The notes beneath the pieces are model-generated. The model did not search any database. It saw nothing but the letters and a program-made list of their open reading frames with translations, and was not told where the DNA came from. From Mariannaea sp. PMI_226 (lineage: Eukaryota > Ascomycota > Sordariomycetes > Hypocreales > Nectriaceae): a stretch of 64,000 nt of DNA. The stretch is taken from assembly GCA_024336345.1 (NCBI GenBank), contig JANFOG010000001.1, forward strand, positions 1,612,001 to 1,676,000, in the 5' to 3' direction. A program made the position numbers and the translations under genes. This document shows, piece by piece, positions 44,272 through 55,584 of this stretch. Positions within the stretch are counted from its first letter, which is position 1. Each line of letters starts with the position of its first letter.

Positions 44272-47200
44272 GCGCAATGAAGGAAAAAATTTGAGTCTCA
44301 CGATTTTGCGTCTGGGTGGTCTGGACGTTAGACAGGCCACAAGGTTGGAGGGTGTTGAAAGGCAAAATAAAAAGCCTGGGATGGGACGCTTTTCATGCTC
44401 GGTACAGCATAGGGACCGGATTGCTTTAGCATTAAATGGCAACGGAATGAAAGATCTTCAAATGACGAATACTCTATGCCCAACCTGTGACTGGTCAATA
44501 TGCAGACTGTGGCCATATCCTTATATGTGCTTCTCAAGGCGCGAAACTGAGACTATGGTTACCACAGACCGCACTTCTATGTCGATGCAACCTTCACTCC
44601 CTCGTGAGGTGACAAATATGTTCGACAAATATGCTCCTGCAGATAGGTAGCTGAGTAGACAGTAAAAGACTTAAGTAAATTTACTCCAAGAAACTGCCTG
44701 GTGTTGATCAACGTAATTGTCTTGATTTAGGTTGGTTCTGCTAAAGTTAGAGGGCATACCTACTCAAAGCTGGTGCCTTAGTCCGCTTGTGAGATATAAT
44801 TAAAGAGGACCTATACTGGTGGGTATTTGAGCATGTTTGGACCCTTCATAGAGCTTTAAATTACTTTTTTTTTTCGAATACATAGTATATCCCGAAAACA
44901 AGAACTACATAGGCAGTAATATGCTTCTGTGCCTAACTCCTGTACTATGGTGGTTCTAACCATGCCAACATGAGTCCGCCTGGTACAATGTGCTTTGCGA
45001 TTGTGCGTTTGCTATGTACCTTTTCTACCCCCTTTTTTGAACTTTTCCAAAAATAATTGTATTTAAAACTAGCCTCTATCCGATGTATCCGAGTTCGAAC
45101 GTATAACCGCAACATTGGTACCATAGTCAAATTTATGGTGAAGCAGCGAGTCTGGTGTCTTGACAAGGTCACGTGCTCAATCAGCATTGTGCGGGCTGTT
45201 GAATTTTTCCCCCATAGTTGCCTCAGGCCGAAAATTTCGGCTCATCACCGACCTTCTTTGACTGGTTGACGAAAGATGCCGGAGATGCCAAGTTAGCCTT
45301 TGTGTCTTGAATGATTAGAAATTGATGAATGAAATGAAATGAACCGGCAGAGTTGTTAAGAGGCTAGAGAGATATCTGGGCTGTACGGTTCTATCTATCT
45401 AATATTATCACAAATACGATATCCAGGCCGCCAGGTTACGTCTTCGAGAATGAGCTAGGATGCAGAAAGCCCGTTCTAGTCTTGAGCAGGATAGGCGCTT
45501 CACTCCGCCATGTCCACGTCTATTATCGGGTATGCAGCAACAAACACCTCACCGCAACGCCAGCAAGGGGGTGAAGCCAGTCAGCCGTCCTGTAATTAGT
45601 AGTACATATGTACAATGGGAGCTTTCAACGCGGAGGCGTCCATCGACATCCTCAGATTTGAGAGGAAAAAAAAAAAAAGTAAAGTGGACCCTGATTTCTG
45701 ACAAGGGGCTGTATCTCATAGGTCAATTGGGTCTGGAGATCGGCATTGTCCAGTCTCTACAGGGTTTTCGGAAGTCATCCAGATCCAAAGCGAGGTACAT
45801 TCGGAGTAAGAAATATTCTCATCACATATCGCTCGCTGCCACGGCATTTCAAGGCTTACTCAGGCGAACTGAAAGTAGCAGTTCGTCTACGGTACGTAAA
45901 CCCGAGATTTCAATTGATATCAGTTGCGTCGGATTGCCCGAACGACATGTACCATATATACAGTACGAAGTTCGGCCGAATAGGTAGGTACTTTTCCATG
46001 AAAAGCCAAAGTTTAAGGTGAAAAAAATGCTCAAAGAGAGGGAGGTAAGTATACTGTTCATTTATGTGGAGCACCGCACTGTACATCCTTAACAACCTGC
46101 CTCCCTACAATGTACATATCGCAGGCAGGTTGGGTTTTTTTTCCTACCGAGGTCTGCAACGCCGGGCAGATGTGAAATTGGATAGATATATTAGAGCGGT
46201 ATTGTATCTTGGCTGGAATACTCCGCAGCATACTCTGTGTACATAGTATGCATTTCCGCACTTGTTGGCAATTCCTGATTCAGGGCCAGATGAACGAGAC
46301 GGCTGGCTTCTTGGTCTTTCGGCTCAAAGGGTGCCAGTGCCTGAGGTCGAAGCCAGTTTTTGGGTGGTTTCGTCAGAATTGCCGCGCCGCCATAAAAAGG
46401 TGTCTCCGAGTGGCACCCCCCTTCCCCCCCTTGACGACGAAACGGAGAAGAATCAGCGTTTTTAGCTCAGCCCCCCCAATCACTGTAACATCTCCCTTGC
46501 CGCCGTTGGAACCCAGGGGGGGCCATCGCGTGGGAGAAGCAAAATGCTTTGGAGCGCTAGTCCGGAACGCTGGCGTTGGACATCAAAATTTGCCTTCCAT
46601 TGTTAGGTACTGTACGACGCAGTCTCCACTAATAAGGTACGAAGCGTCCGAAGGTATGATGACAACTGGGCGGGAATACACATCAATGCTCATTAGACTG
46701 AGCTTGGTGGCTGCGGGGATAAATTTAACTATTGATATTGCAACAAAGAATTTTTCTCACTTCGGATATAGACTACTACATATGTAAGTTACATTGTATG
46801 TAATCGGCAGAGCTGAGGAAATCGGCCTTCATGCGTCGTGGCCAGAACGCGATCCGACCAAACGAGGGTCTTTGGTTGCTTTTACACATGTAGGTAGCTT
46901 GTTTTTCTTCGCTCCTGGGCAGAAAAAGAGCTCTCAATGACGTACGCACTGTGAGATACGCCTCTCAAATGGATGCCAGTTGGTGGATTTGTTTCGCAAT
47001 GAGCGTCGCTGTGACCGCTAAGACCGCAGAGGCCACAGTGGGTTCTTGGGGGTGTAAACCCGTCAGACGGATGGGTAACCTACTCTGTAGGTACGTAGCG
47101 AGAAAAGTCGACGGGGGGTGGTTACCTGAAAGGGCTGGCCGCGAAAAAAAAAAAAAAAAAAAAGGATGCAGCACTGTGCTGAATCAATGGCGTCCCTTTG

Positions 47201-47920
47201 CACGATGACTGTGTTCGGGGGGATGGGAGACATGACTCTGTGGCGATTGAGAGGCAATTGGGAGATGCGATGAGCGCTGAAAATGCTAATCGGAGTATTT
47301 TGCCTCTTTGATGATAAGCATCACAGTGTGCACTCCGATGGTGTTTTGATCAACTATCCCCTTGCTCCGTTGTTGGTTCCTCCGTACAGTGTTCAGGTAA
47401 GCTATCTGACTTCAGGTACAAACAGACAGGCTAAGGTCTCGGCCAGCGACAAAAAATCGGGGTGAACCGGCATCTCAATCTTGCAGCCGGCTGGCCCAGC
47501 TTTTCCCAGGCGTGCCAGCCAGGCGTCCACGGGGTGTCCAGTATCCAGACCCACCACACAGCAATCAACAGGCTTTCGATTGGCTTCGGGACTGCCAACG
47601 GGCCCTTTCAGTGGCTGCGGCTTGCCCCTGTGAGGCTGTGGCCTCAGGCCGCCACAGCGCTGTTGCCGTGGAAGGACTGGCAGGACTGGAGGAGAGACTG
47701 GGGGCCCCAGCTCCCTTTAGCGCGGGCCCGGGAAGATTCGCTCAAAAGCGTCTCTGCTCCAGAGATCCGCCGCAATTTTTTTTTCCCTCCACCCAAATAC
47801 CGCCCACCCCCCGTCGGCGCAGAATTTATTTCGCTCGATTCTCCCACTCCTTCTTCCTTTCTCTTCCATCTCTCCATCTCCCCTCAATTCTTTCTTTGTC
47901 AAGGGAAAGCAGTAGACACA
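44272..47920. other. 3.6-kb intergenic region
   Basis: The left part is the rps25 3' flank. 44650-46240 is AT-rich with an A11 tract at 45665-45677 and no supported gene. A T8 run (about 46134-46141) and an A21 tract (47143-47163) are mononucleotide repeats. From about 47460 on lies the ADP/ATP-carrier promoter, with TTTTTTTTCCC near 47775 and a CT-rich leader (about 47840-47915) directly before its ATG. Open frames of 173-194 codons (44129-44650, 46209-46787, 47462-48046) lack any family signature. Confidence 0.45.
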
Positions 47921-49415
47921 ATGGCTGAGCAACAGAAGGTTCTGGGCATGCCGGTAAGTTGTTACAATTCATCTTCCTCACACGCCTCATCCACCGACTT
48001 TCGCATCGGCTACCTATCACGCTGTCAAATGCCGCGTCCCCGATAATTGGTTTCCAATCGACTCGAGCATGCTGCACTGAATTGCGTCCCTCAATTGGTC
48101 TCACCAAACACGTACCGGTGTACGCTGAGGAACGATGATGCAGATTTGCTTCTTGTTTGGAATACCTCTATCGCGTCGACGGCTGTTGGCAGAGGATGAG
48201 GAACAATTTTTTTTTTCCGGAGCAACGGCTAACGTGTCTTCTCTAGCCCTTCCTGGCTGATTTCCTGAGTATGTCACATCTGATAACCCCATCGCTGCAA
48301 CACAAGACAAGACGATGAACTCTCTCTTGTTCTTGCTGGTGACAGGAATTTTTCTCGACCCTCGACATAATAACTAACTTATTTCTAGTGGGTGGTGTCT
48401 CCGCCGCCGTCTCGAAGACTGCCGCCGCTCCCATTGAGCGTGTCAAGCTTCTTATCCAGAACCAGGTTAGTTATTTGTGAACGTCAACAACTCATCATAT
48501 TATCGTTCAACTGGAAGATAAATTGTTTCCACTGGTTGTCACGTGCGATGATGTCCTCCAATGACGACTTCCACTCATATTTTCACATACTAATAATCTC
48601 CACAGGATGAGATGATCAAGCAGGGTCGTCTTTCCCAGAAGTACGGCGGTATTGGTGACTGCTTCAAGCGCACCATCGCCGATGAGGGTGTCATGTCCCT
48701 CTGGCGTGGTAACACTGCCAACGTCATCCGATACTTCCCTACCCAGGCTCTGAACTTCGCTTTCCGTGATAAGTTCAAGAAGATGTTCGGTTACAAGAAG
48801 GACCGTGATGGCTACGCCCTGTGGATGGCTGGTAACCTTGCCTCCGGTGGTGCTGCTGGTGCCACTTCGCTCCTTTTCGTCTACTCCCTCGACTACGCCC
48901 GTACTCGTCTTGCCAACGATGCCAAGAGCGCTAAGGGTGGTGGTGAGCGCCAGTTCAACGGTCTCGTTGATGTCTACAAAAAGACCCTCGCCTCTGACGG
49001 TATTGCTGGTCTCTACCGTGGTTTCATGCCCTCCGTTGCTGGTATCATCGTCTACCGTGGTCTCTACTTCGGCATGTACGACTCCATCAAGCCCGTTGTC
49101 CTCGTCGGTCCCCTTGCCAACAACTTCCTTGCCTCTTTCGCTCTTGGTTGGGTCGTCACCACCGGTGCCGGCATTGCCTCTTACCCTCTTGATACCATCC
49201 GACGACGCATGATGATGACCTCTGGTCAGGCCGTCAAGTACAAGAACACTCTCGATGCTGCCCAGCAGATCGTCGCCAAGGAGGGTGTCAAGTCTCTCTT
49301 CAAGGGTGCTGGTGCCAACATTCTCCGTGGTGTCGCCGGTGCTGGTGTCCTGTCCATCTACGATCAGCTCCAGGTCCTCCTCTTCGGCAAGGCCTTCAAG
49401 GGTGGCTCTGGTTAA
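47921..49415 (+). CDS. aac: mitochondrial ADP/ATP carrier
   Basis: This inner-membrane antiporter exchanges cytosolic ADP for matrix ATP. Exons 47921-47953, 48247-48268, 48389-48465 and 48606-49415 encode 313 residues. The first intron is 293 nt. Three mitochondrial-carrier repeats are visible: [25 protein letters not shown] and [18 protein letters not shown] is the diagnostic ADP/ATP-carrier hexapeptide. Each repeat has its second-half signature ([41 protein letters not shown]). The start [11 protein letters not shown] is short; several introns in the first about 45 codons are usual for fungal carriers. The CT-rich leader and strongly C-ending codon bias suggest very high expression. Confidence 0.97.
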
Positions 49416-49969
49416 ATAATTTATACCCCAATCTCTGTATAGAAGTTGCGTGGGAGAGGATAACTATGGGAGAGAATTCGGTCTGCGGACTGGAAATGAT
49501 GTCCGCCGGTTGAAGAAAAAAGGCGAGATCGAAGTACAGGAAGAGGGAAGTTGTAATGGATACACGTATGCGTGGTTTTCTGCAACAGTAGCTCTTCGCG
49601 GGTTAGACTGGCATAGGCTTGGCGTCTTTTTTCATCTTGCTGTGCCTTCCTTTCTAGGTCGCTGTAATTTATACACCTAAGCAATTTCCCTTGACTGTAT
49701 TAGAACAATGTGGTTCCAATTGATCTTCAATAATACATCCGTCGATGTACCTCAAAATTCTTGCTACTTTGCTTTGAAGTGACGTTTTTTCTCGACGTAA
49801 TATAGAGTTCCCGTGATAATTTGTGGCAGCATCATAACGACGCAGCAGGTCTGATAGCTGGATGACTAAGCTGTTGAATGTTGGCAACCCCTCCATGCAC
49901 GACGCGCCTACTAACACGCCTTCTTTCAAGAAGCTACTCGCCATCAGCATCTCAATTGCCTCTGTCTAA
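49416..49969. other. intergenic, between ADP/ATP carrier and mhf2
   Basis: This 554-bp stretch, with genes on the same strand on either side, contains the carrier 3' flank and the mhf2 upstream region. No other feature was recognised. Confidence 0.4.
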
Positions 49970-50460
49970 ATGCCTCCAAAGCAGACTGTCAAGAAGACTA
50001 CTGGCGCTGGCCGTGGCCGACCCACAGCTACGAGCAAGAAGCCGGTCAATGCACCGGAGCCTGATTCCAGCAATCCATTTGAACTGTCGGACGACCAAGA
50101 CCAACAGGACGACACGGCATTGCGAGAGGGACACAGGGTAGAAGATGAGGAACCAGAACCAGAGAAGACAATACCGAAAGACTTATTGACGCGCTTGCTG
50201 CATGAGTTCTTCACAAAGGATGCAACGAGGATATCAAAAGATGCGAATGCCGCTACAGGCAAATATTTTGATGTTTTCGTGCGGGAGGCGATTGCGAGAG
50301 CGGCAGTTGAGAAGGAAGGAGGATTCTTAGAGGTAAGACATATATCTACTTAACTGCCAATCATGCACATTGGCGGGGAGAAGGCATATGCTGATTTGCG
50401 TGGTGCAACTAGGTCGAGGATCTGGAGAAAATCTCGCCACAGCTGCTGCTGGATCTCTGA
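49970..50460 (+). CDS. mhf2: CENP-X / Mhf2 histone-fold protein
   Basis: CENP-X (Mhf2, FAAP10) pairs with CENP-S to form a histone-fold tetramer. That complex acts at kinetochores and with the FANCM/Mph1 helicase in DNA-crosslink and fork repair. Exons 49970-50332 and 50413-50460 (GTAAGA..ACTAG) encode 136 residues. The first about 70 residues are a disordered basic/acidic tail. The histone fold is IPKDLLTRLLHEFFTKD, then RISKDANAATGKYFDVF and FVREAIARAAVEKEGG. The second exon gives the characteristic ending VEDLEKISPQLLLDL. Length of the fold and its closing motif match the family well. Confidence 0.93.
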
Positions 50461-52617
50461 CTGTGCTTTTATTCGGACGAGGCAGAAAACAAACGTCGAC
50501 TTGAGATACCCCCATCCTGTATGGCTGAAATGCCTACCTGTATTGGTCCTTCAAATGGAACAACGCAATGAAGCAAGAAATCTAAGCACTTTCGGAGTAA
50601 AAAAAGGTTGATACCAGCCTCTTCCGTCTATTGTTTGTGGTTGCTTTTGTCGCGAGTTCGCTCACTCGCCGACGACATTCCTCGATAAAATTGGTTACCG
50701 CAATAGCATGTAACATGCTCTCAAGAAACATGTAAACGGATCTACATGGTTCTGAACGTTGTTTGAAAAACACCAGGCGCCAATCTGGTGTCATCACCCA
50801 GATGATTTCTAAGCCAGTCGCTTCAAGCATGCGGCAAAGGCGCCTCAACGGGCTTAAAACAGGGATGGCCAACGGAAAGCTTGCACAAGATAAGCTATAG
50901 TGTTTTGGATGACTGACTAGGGATAATTAGTCGTGGTGTCTAGTCAAAGGTGAAGACGAGTCTTGTTCTAGATCCCTGAGCATTATCTCATGACTTAGTC
51001 TTTGCCATAGAGGTGCAAGTATTCACAGGTCCTGATGTTATCAATAGTAGGAATCAAGCAACTAAAGATACACGGTAAATGATTAACAAGACTACTTTCC
51101 AACCTAGATACGAGACATGAATAGAGGCTATTGGAGTTGGGCCCAAAGTTCAGATGACAGAAGCACACTAATAGTTTGACTCAACCAGCCTACTCCCTGG
51201 TCTACAAACCCGCTGGCCGCGGTATACTATGTTTGAACGAGTCATAATAGCAGCGGGCGCGTAATTAGGAAATCTTGCTGCCATGGGCAGTATTGGGATT
51301 CCAATTAGCCTGACCGGGAGGGTTGCATCGATCTCTCTCGGCTGCACTGGACCCGAACACTGTAACGCTCTTCTGAAACCGGGGCTGTCTCGAGAGTGTA
51401 GGAGGCTCTTCTCTTCTGGGCCTTGGGGGAGGAAATGGGGAAGGGAAAGGGAAAAAAAGGAACCCCCTTTGGAAATTGACAGTTGGCCACTGGGAGGGAC
51501 CTAGTTGTTTATTGTTGGTTGGTCGGTTGACGAATTTATTAGTTATTCATTCGATTGATATTCCCACAGTCGTATTCTCGGCTGCCAATCTGTCCGGGCG
51601 GGTGGTTGCGAAGCCGGCGCTATGACGACGCCTGAGTGTGCTGTGTAGTTAATTATTTGGGGGGTCTATTTCGGGTGTTGATGAGCACCCGAACTACCTG
51701 TGTTCATTTTTTTTTTTGTTCCCTCTTCCAGTCTTCAATTGAGAAGAAATTTCATTTCTCTTTTTCTCTCATTCAGTTCGTAACTGTCTAATTTCTTTTT
51801 TTGTCGCAGCAAGAAACGAGGAGTTGAAGCCAAGAAAAGAGAAGACAAGTTGAGGGGGCCTTGTTAGTTAGGTAGCTTTTGCTGCTAACCGTGGAGGAGA
51901 GCCTGTAACAACGGCCCAAGTCACAGCACAACTGGAGAAACACGGAGAACTGGCCCCCGGATGTCAAAACGCCGGCATAGTCCATCATTTTCGAGTATCA
52001 GTTTCAGAGAGGCGGCCATTGTAGAGTACTGGAATTTCTCTCCCTCCCCTCCCCCCCTTGCCTGCCTTTCTCCTTTTAGTTCCTCTCTTCTTCTAGCCCT
52101 TTGGACGGGGATGTTGCTGGTCATGAACGGATGGACCTGGCAGGCCATGCAACAACCATCGGTTTTAGGGACCCTGTCTCAACGTAACGGAAGACCTGGA
52201 CGCCTCCTGTTATGCTTCAGATTTGCCTCGAAGATCGAGGCTTACGTCTCGTCTTGTCTTGAGTTGGACTTGTCCGTTATGAGAGTAACTCGTTTTTAGT
52301 TTTCGTCGTGAATTTGTTTTAAATTGACGGCGTTTCCTCATCCTCCTTCTCTCCTCCCCTTCTTCTAGTCTTTCTCATTCCTTGTGTGTGTCTTGTTTGT
52401 CTCTCATCGTTAATTTTCTTCTTCCTCCCCTTTTCTTTCTATTCATCTCTTCTTCTTCTAACAGGCTAGTCCTGAGAGCGCGAGTCGCCTTTAATTCATT
52501 CTCTGAACACTGCAAATTCTCTTCTACTTGTCTCTCTCTCTTCATCTTTTCCTTTCTCCTCCTTTCGCCACCTTCTTTCAAAGATACCCACCTCCTTTTC
52601 CACAACTTACAACAACC
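50461..52617. other. 2.2-kb intergenic region
   Basis: This lies between mhf2 and the cupredoxin-like gene on the same strand. It contains no supported gene. Poly-T occurs at 51707-51717. A long CT-rich stretch (about 52330-52615) just before the ATG is probably the cupredoxin gene leader. The minus-strand open frame at 50582-50872 has no recognisable family. Confidence 0.45.
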
Positions 52618-53597
52618 ATGAAGTTCTCACTCTTCCTCTCCGCCATGGCTGGCATGGCCCAAGGTATGTTATAAATAACTGGCTGAAGTTTGGGGGGTTG
52701 GCACATGAGACAACCTCGTCAATCAATGGAGTAGTCTGACTGACAATGACGCAGCTGTCGATGTCCAGGTCGTGTCTGTTGGCAAGTCTGCCACGAACGG
52801 CACAGGCCTCAAGTTCTTCCCCAGCAACATCAAGGCCGAAGTAGGAACAATGGTGCAATTCCAATTTTGGGTTGGAAACCACACCGTCACCCAGTCCAAC
52901 TTTGACAACCCTTGCATTCCCATCAACAACGTCAACTCGAGCATCAAGGGTCTGTTCTCTGGCTATATGCCCGTGGCAGCGAGCGCGGACAAGAAGATGA
53001 TCCCCACCTACACCATCGAGATCAAGGACAATAAGCCCCTCTGGCTGTTCTGTAGTCAGGGCCAGCATTGCCAGGCCGGCATGTCAATGGTGATCAACGA
53101 GAAGTAAGTCTCTATTTGTGCTGTTGATAGCAAGACAAACAACATCACTCCAAAATATCATTCCGTGTTCATAAGCTGATACTCCAACTAGCACCGCAGC
53201 AAACTCTTCTCGTTCTCTTGAGAACTATCAGACCCTCGCCAAGTCTGCCACAGGCTCGAATGTTGTACCAGACGACAGCACGAGCGGTGGTGACAAGTCT
53301 AACGACGGCAACAACTCGAACAATGGTAACAATGGAAACAACAGCAACGACGGCAACAACAGCAACGATGGCAACAACGGCAACAACGGCAATGATGGTT
53401 CTGGAACTGCGACTGCGACCGCGCCTCCTCTTGCGACCGATACTCCACCAGCAGGCAACCAACCTGACACCGGATCGCCAACCGATTCTGGAAGCAGCAG
53501 CACTCCATCTGCTTCTGTAATTCCTGGCGCCGGTTCAAGAATGGCTGCTCCTACCAGTCTATTGCTCGCTTTGGTCGCCGTATTTGCACTTCTGTGA
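52618..53597 (+). CDS. GPI-anchored cupredoxin-like extracellular protein
   Basis: Exons 52618-52663, 52755-53103 and 53192-53597 encode 266 residues. Residues 1-15 (MKFSLFLSAMAGMAQ) form a signal peptide. A cupredoxin-like domain follows with all four expected type-1 copper ligands: His58 (GNHTVTQ), Cys115, His120 and Met125 (WLFCSQGQHCQAGM). The linker is an Asn/Asp/Gly/Ser repeat region (about 170-205). The end is a Ser/Thr/Pro-rich stretch and hydrophobic GPI signal (PTSLLLALVAVFALL). These fungal 'extracellular serine-rich' cupredoxins are usually cell-surface copper proteins. The copper site is seen in sequence; its function is inferred. A CT-rich leader of about 280 bp precedes the ATG. 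Confidence 0.86.
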
Positions 53598-53933
53598 AGT
53601 GGCGTCCAGGACGTGTGAGAAAAAACTGGACAAGACTCCGGGACGAGTCGTTAATGATATCTTCATGGGTAATTTTCATATGGAGAGCTACTTGTGGTTT
53701 CCCATTGCCTTGTGTCAATTAAGGATTAAGGGTAGTTAGTCAAGTGTACAAGAAGGGCGGCAAACTTGGAAAACGATGTTCAAATAACATACATAACGGG
53801 TCAGCTGGCATGACGGTCTGCATAGCTCGGCATTGAGCTTATTAGAAGAGGTTGTATTTCAGTTATTCAGAGAACGAATCAACCAATTTATTTGCAAACA
53901 GAAAAAAAAAAGAGAAAAAAACTTGGAATGATA
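53598..53933. other. intergenic, convergent 3' ends
   Basis: This 336-bp stretch lies between the cupredoxin-like gene (+) and the MAPR gene (-). A-rich at 53901-53920. Nothing else was seen. Confidence 0.4.
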
Positions 53934-54836
53934 TCACTGCTTCGGCTCCTCCTCCTCGACTTTCGCAGGAGGGGCAGCTCTCTTCTTCCTACCCCGCTGA
54001 GCCGCTGCGCATAGCTCCTTCAGCGGCTCCTTGTCGAGCCAGTCCGCATCGCGCACAACATAACCCACCCGCTTGTATTTCCTGCTGTTCGTGTAGAACT
54101 TGACCCAGTGATGGAGGGCATCATGAACCTTTTGCTTGGCCTCCACTAGCTCTTTCGCGCGCATGGCCACGAGCTCCTCCTCGGTCCAATGGGCATCCGC
54201 CTCTGCGTCGTCAAGCGGCAGGTACATGATCTCCACGTTGCGCATATCAGGGTTGCGGTCCTCCTGGAAGCAGCCAGTCACGAAGCCACGGGCGGCGTCG
54301 ACGCCAGCGAAGACGTTGTATGAGCCACCAGGGCCGTAGATGCGACGGCCATTGGAGACATCGACAATGGTGCCGTTGAGGCCGATATAGATAGGCAGTT
54401 CGGGATCAGAGCCATCGAATTTAAGCAGCTCGTCGGGAGTAAGGTAAATGGGCGGATCCTACGGAAAACACAGATGTTAGCAAGAAGTAGCAGGTAAAAG
54501 GAAATGCATCCTCGACGAGGACACTAAGAGGAACTCAACTGGTCCTTTAAGCTTCTCCTTCCAGTAATCAAGGGTCATGTAGCTGGGCTTGTGCTTCATC
54601 CCCCACCACCAACTCTCGCCGCCGCTGATGACGTAGCTGAGCCCGCAAGAGGCCAGAAAAAGGAAACTGATAACTCGGAGAACATCGACCCAAGGGGTGT
54701 AATCATCTTCATCGTCGTTCTGTGGGCGACGCTTCTTCTTCTTTGGCTTCTGGGCGGGGATATCTGGAATGGCCTTCTCCTCTGGCTCATCCGCTACGGG
54801 CTTTCGATGTCGCAGCTCCGAGCCCGAGTCCGCCAT
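53934..54836 (-). CDS. MAPR-type cytochrome b5-like heme-binding membrane protein
   Basis: Minus-strand exons 54836-54540 and 54458-53934 (GTTGAG..CCGTAG) encode 273 residues. After a basic cytosolic N-terminus (KPKKKKRRPQ) comes one membrane segment (VLRVISFLFLASCGLSYVI, about 51-69). A cytochrome b5-like domain of the membrane-associated progesterone receptor (PGRMC/Dap1) kind follows from YLTPDELLKFDGSD. It includes YIGLNGTIVDVSNGRRIYGP, then GGSYNVFAGVDAARGF, which keeps the Tyr used for heme binding in PGRMC. The C-terminus is basic with a final EEEEPKQ. MAPR proteins bind heme and act with cytochrome P450s in the ER; the specific partner here is unknown. The donor is weak (GTTGAG) but the join is supported by frame. 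Confidence 0.9.
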
Positions 54837-55584
54837 GGTGTCAACGCTGTAGACGTGATGAAGGGAATTGAAAAATTAAAGAGGAAAGAAAGGAGAAGAA
54901 AGGGGAAAAGGAGCTCGTAATGCCAAGTTGAACAGGAAGCAAGCGAGGTGGCGTGTCGAATCTCGTGCTCGTGCTCGTACTCTATGGGAATTAGGTGTGA
55001 TCTTCTCGTATTTGCGAGCTTCCAAGGCCCAAGGAATATTTCAACCTGTCAAGAAGCTTATCGATAACATACGTAATCATGGGAGTTATCGACCCGTACA
55101 TGCCGCCATGGCCATTCGTGCATAAGGTAACTACTGTAGGTACATACAAATAATCGATAAGTTGCAACACAGCGGGCAACTAGGTAGATACCCCTTTAGG
55201 TTAGTCAAGATATTTTTGGTGGCATTTTTAACCAGCTTCCAATTGGCTAAACTGGAGAGGTAGATCTGGTATTGTAGGCAGGCGCAATAGCTTATGAGGT
55301 ACCTAGCGCTTCCCAGCTCAAAGACCTTCAACCGTTTCAATCCGTCGGGTCACATGACGTTGCATCACTACGGCAACGGGCAATGGCCCCACAAACGACA
55401 TGACAGCGGGACAGTGTAAACAGCCAACATTAAGCCAAATTGGTGACTTGAGTCTCATCCTCTCTCGCAAAACTACAACCCCAACACACCATTACAGCCC
55501 TCAGTTGTGCTCGACTCGACCTTTGCTGGGAATTTTCCCTTTCCATCTCTAGAAGCAGGGCACGGTATAACAACCACACCAACA
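54837..55584. promoter_or_regulatory. divergent upstream region of the MAPR and spindle-pole-like genes
   Basis: This 748-bp stretch is purine-rich just upstream of the MAPR start (54860-54945). GGTAACTACTGTAGGTAC and ACTAGGTAGATAC motifs occur near 55127-55190. No gene was seen; an apparent frame into the next gene begins at a GTG, not an ATG. Confidence 0.4.

Noticed and set aside
44129..44650. 173-codon frame running on from rps25 exon 3
   Set aside because: rps25 splices at 44159/44246 and ends at 44271; the longer frame is intron and 3' DNA.
46209..46787. 192-codon open frame in AT-rich DNA
   Set aside because: No recognisable motif, and codon use unlike the neighbouring highly expressed genes.
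52607..53068. 153-codon minus-strand frame
   Set aside because: Antisense to the cupredoxin-like gene, whose copper ligands and splices prove the plus frame.
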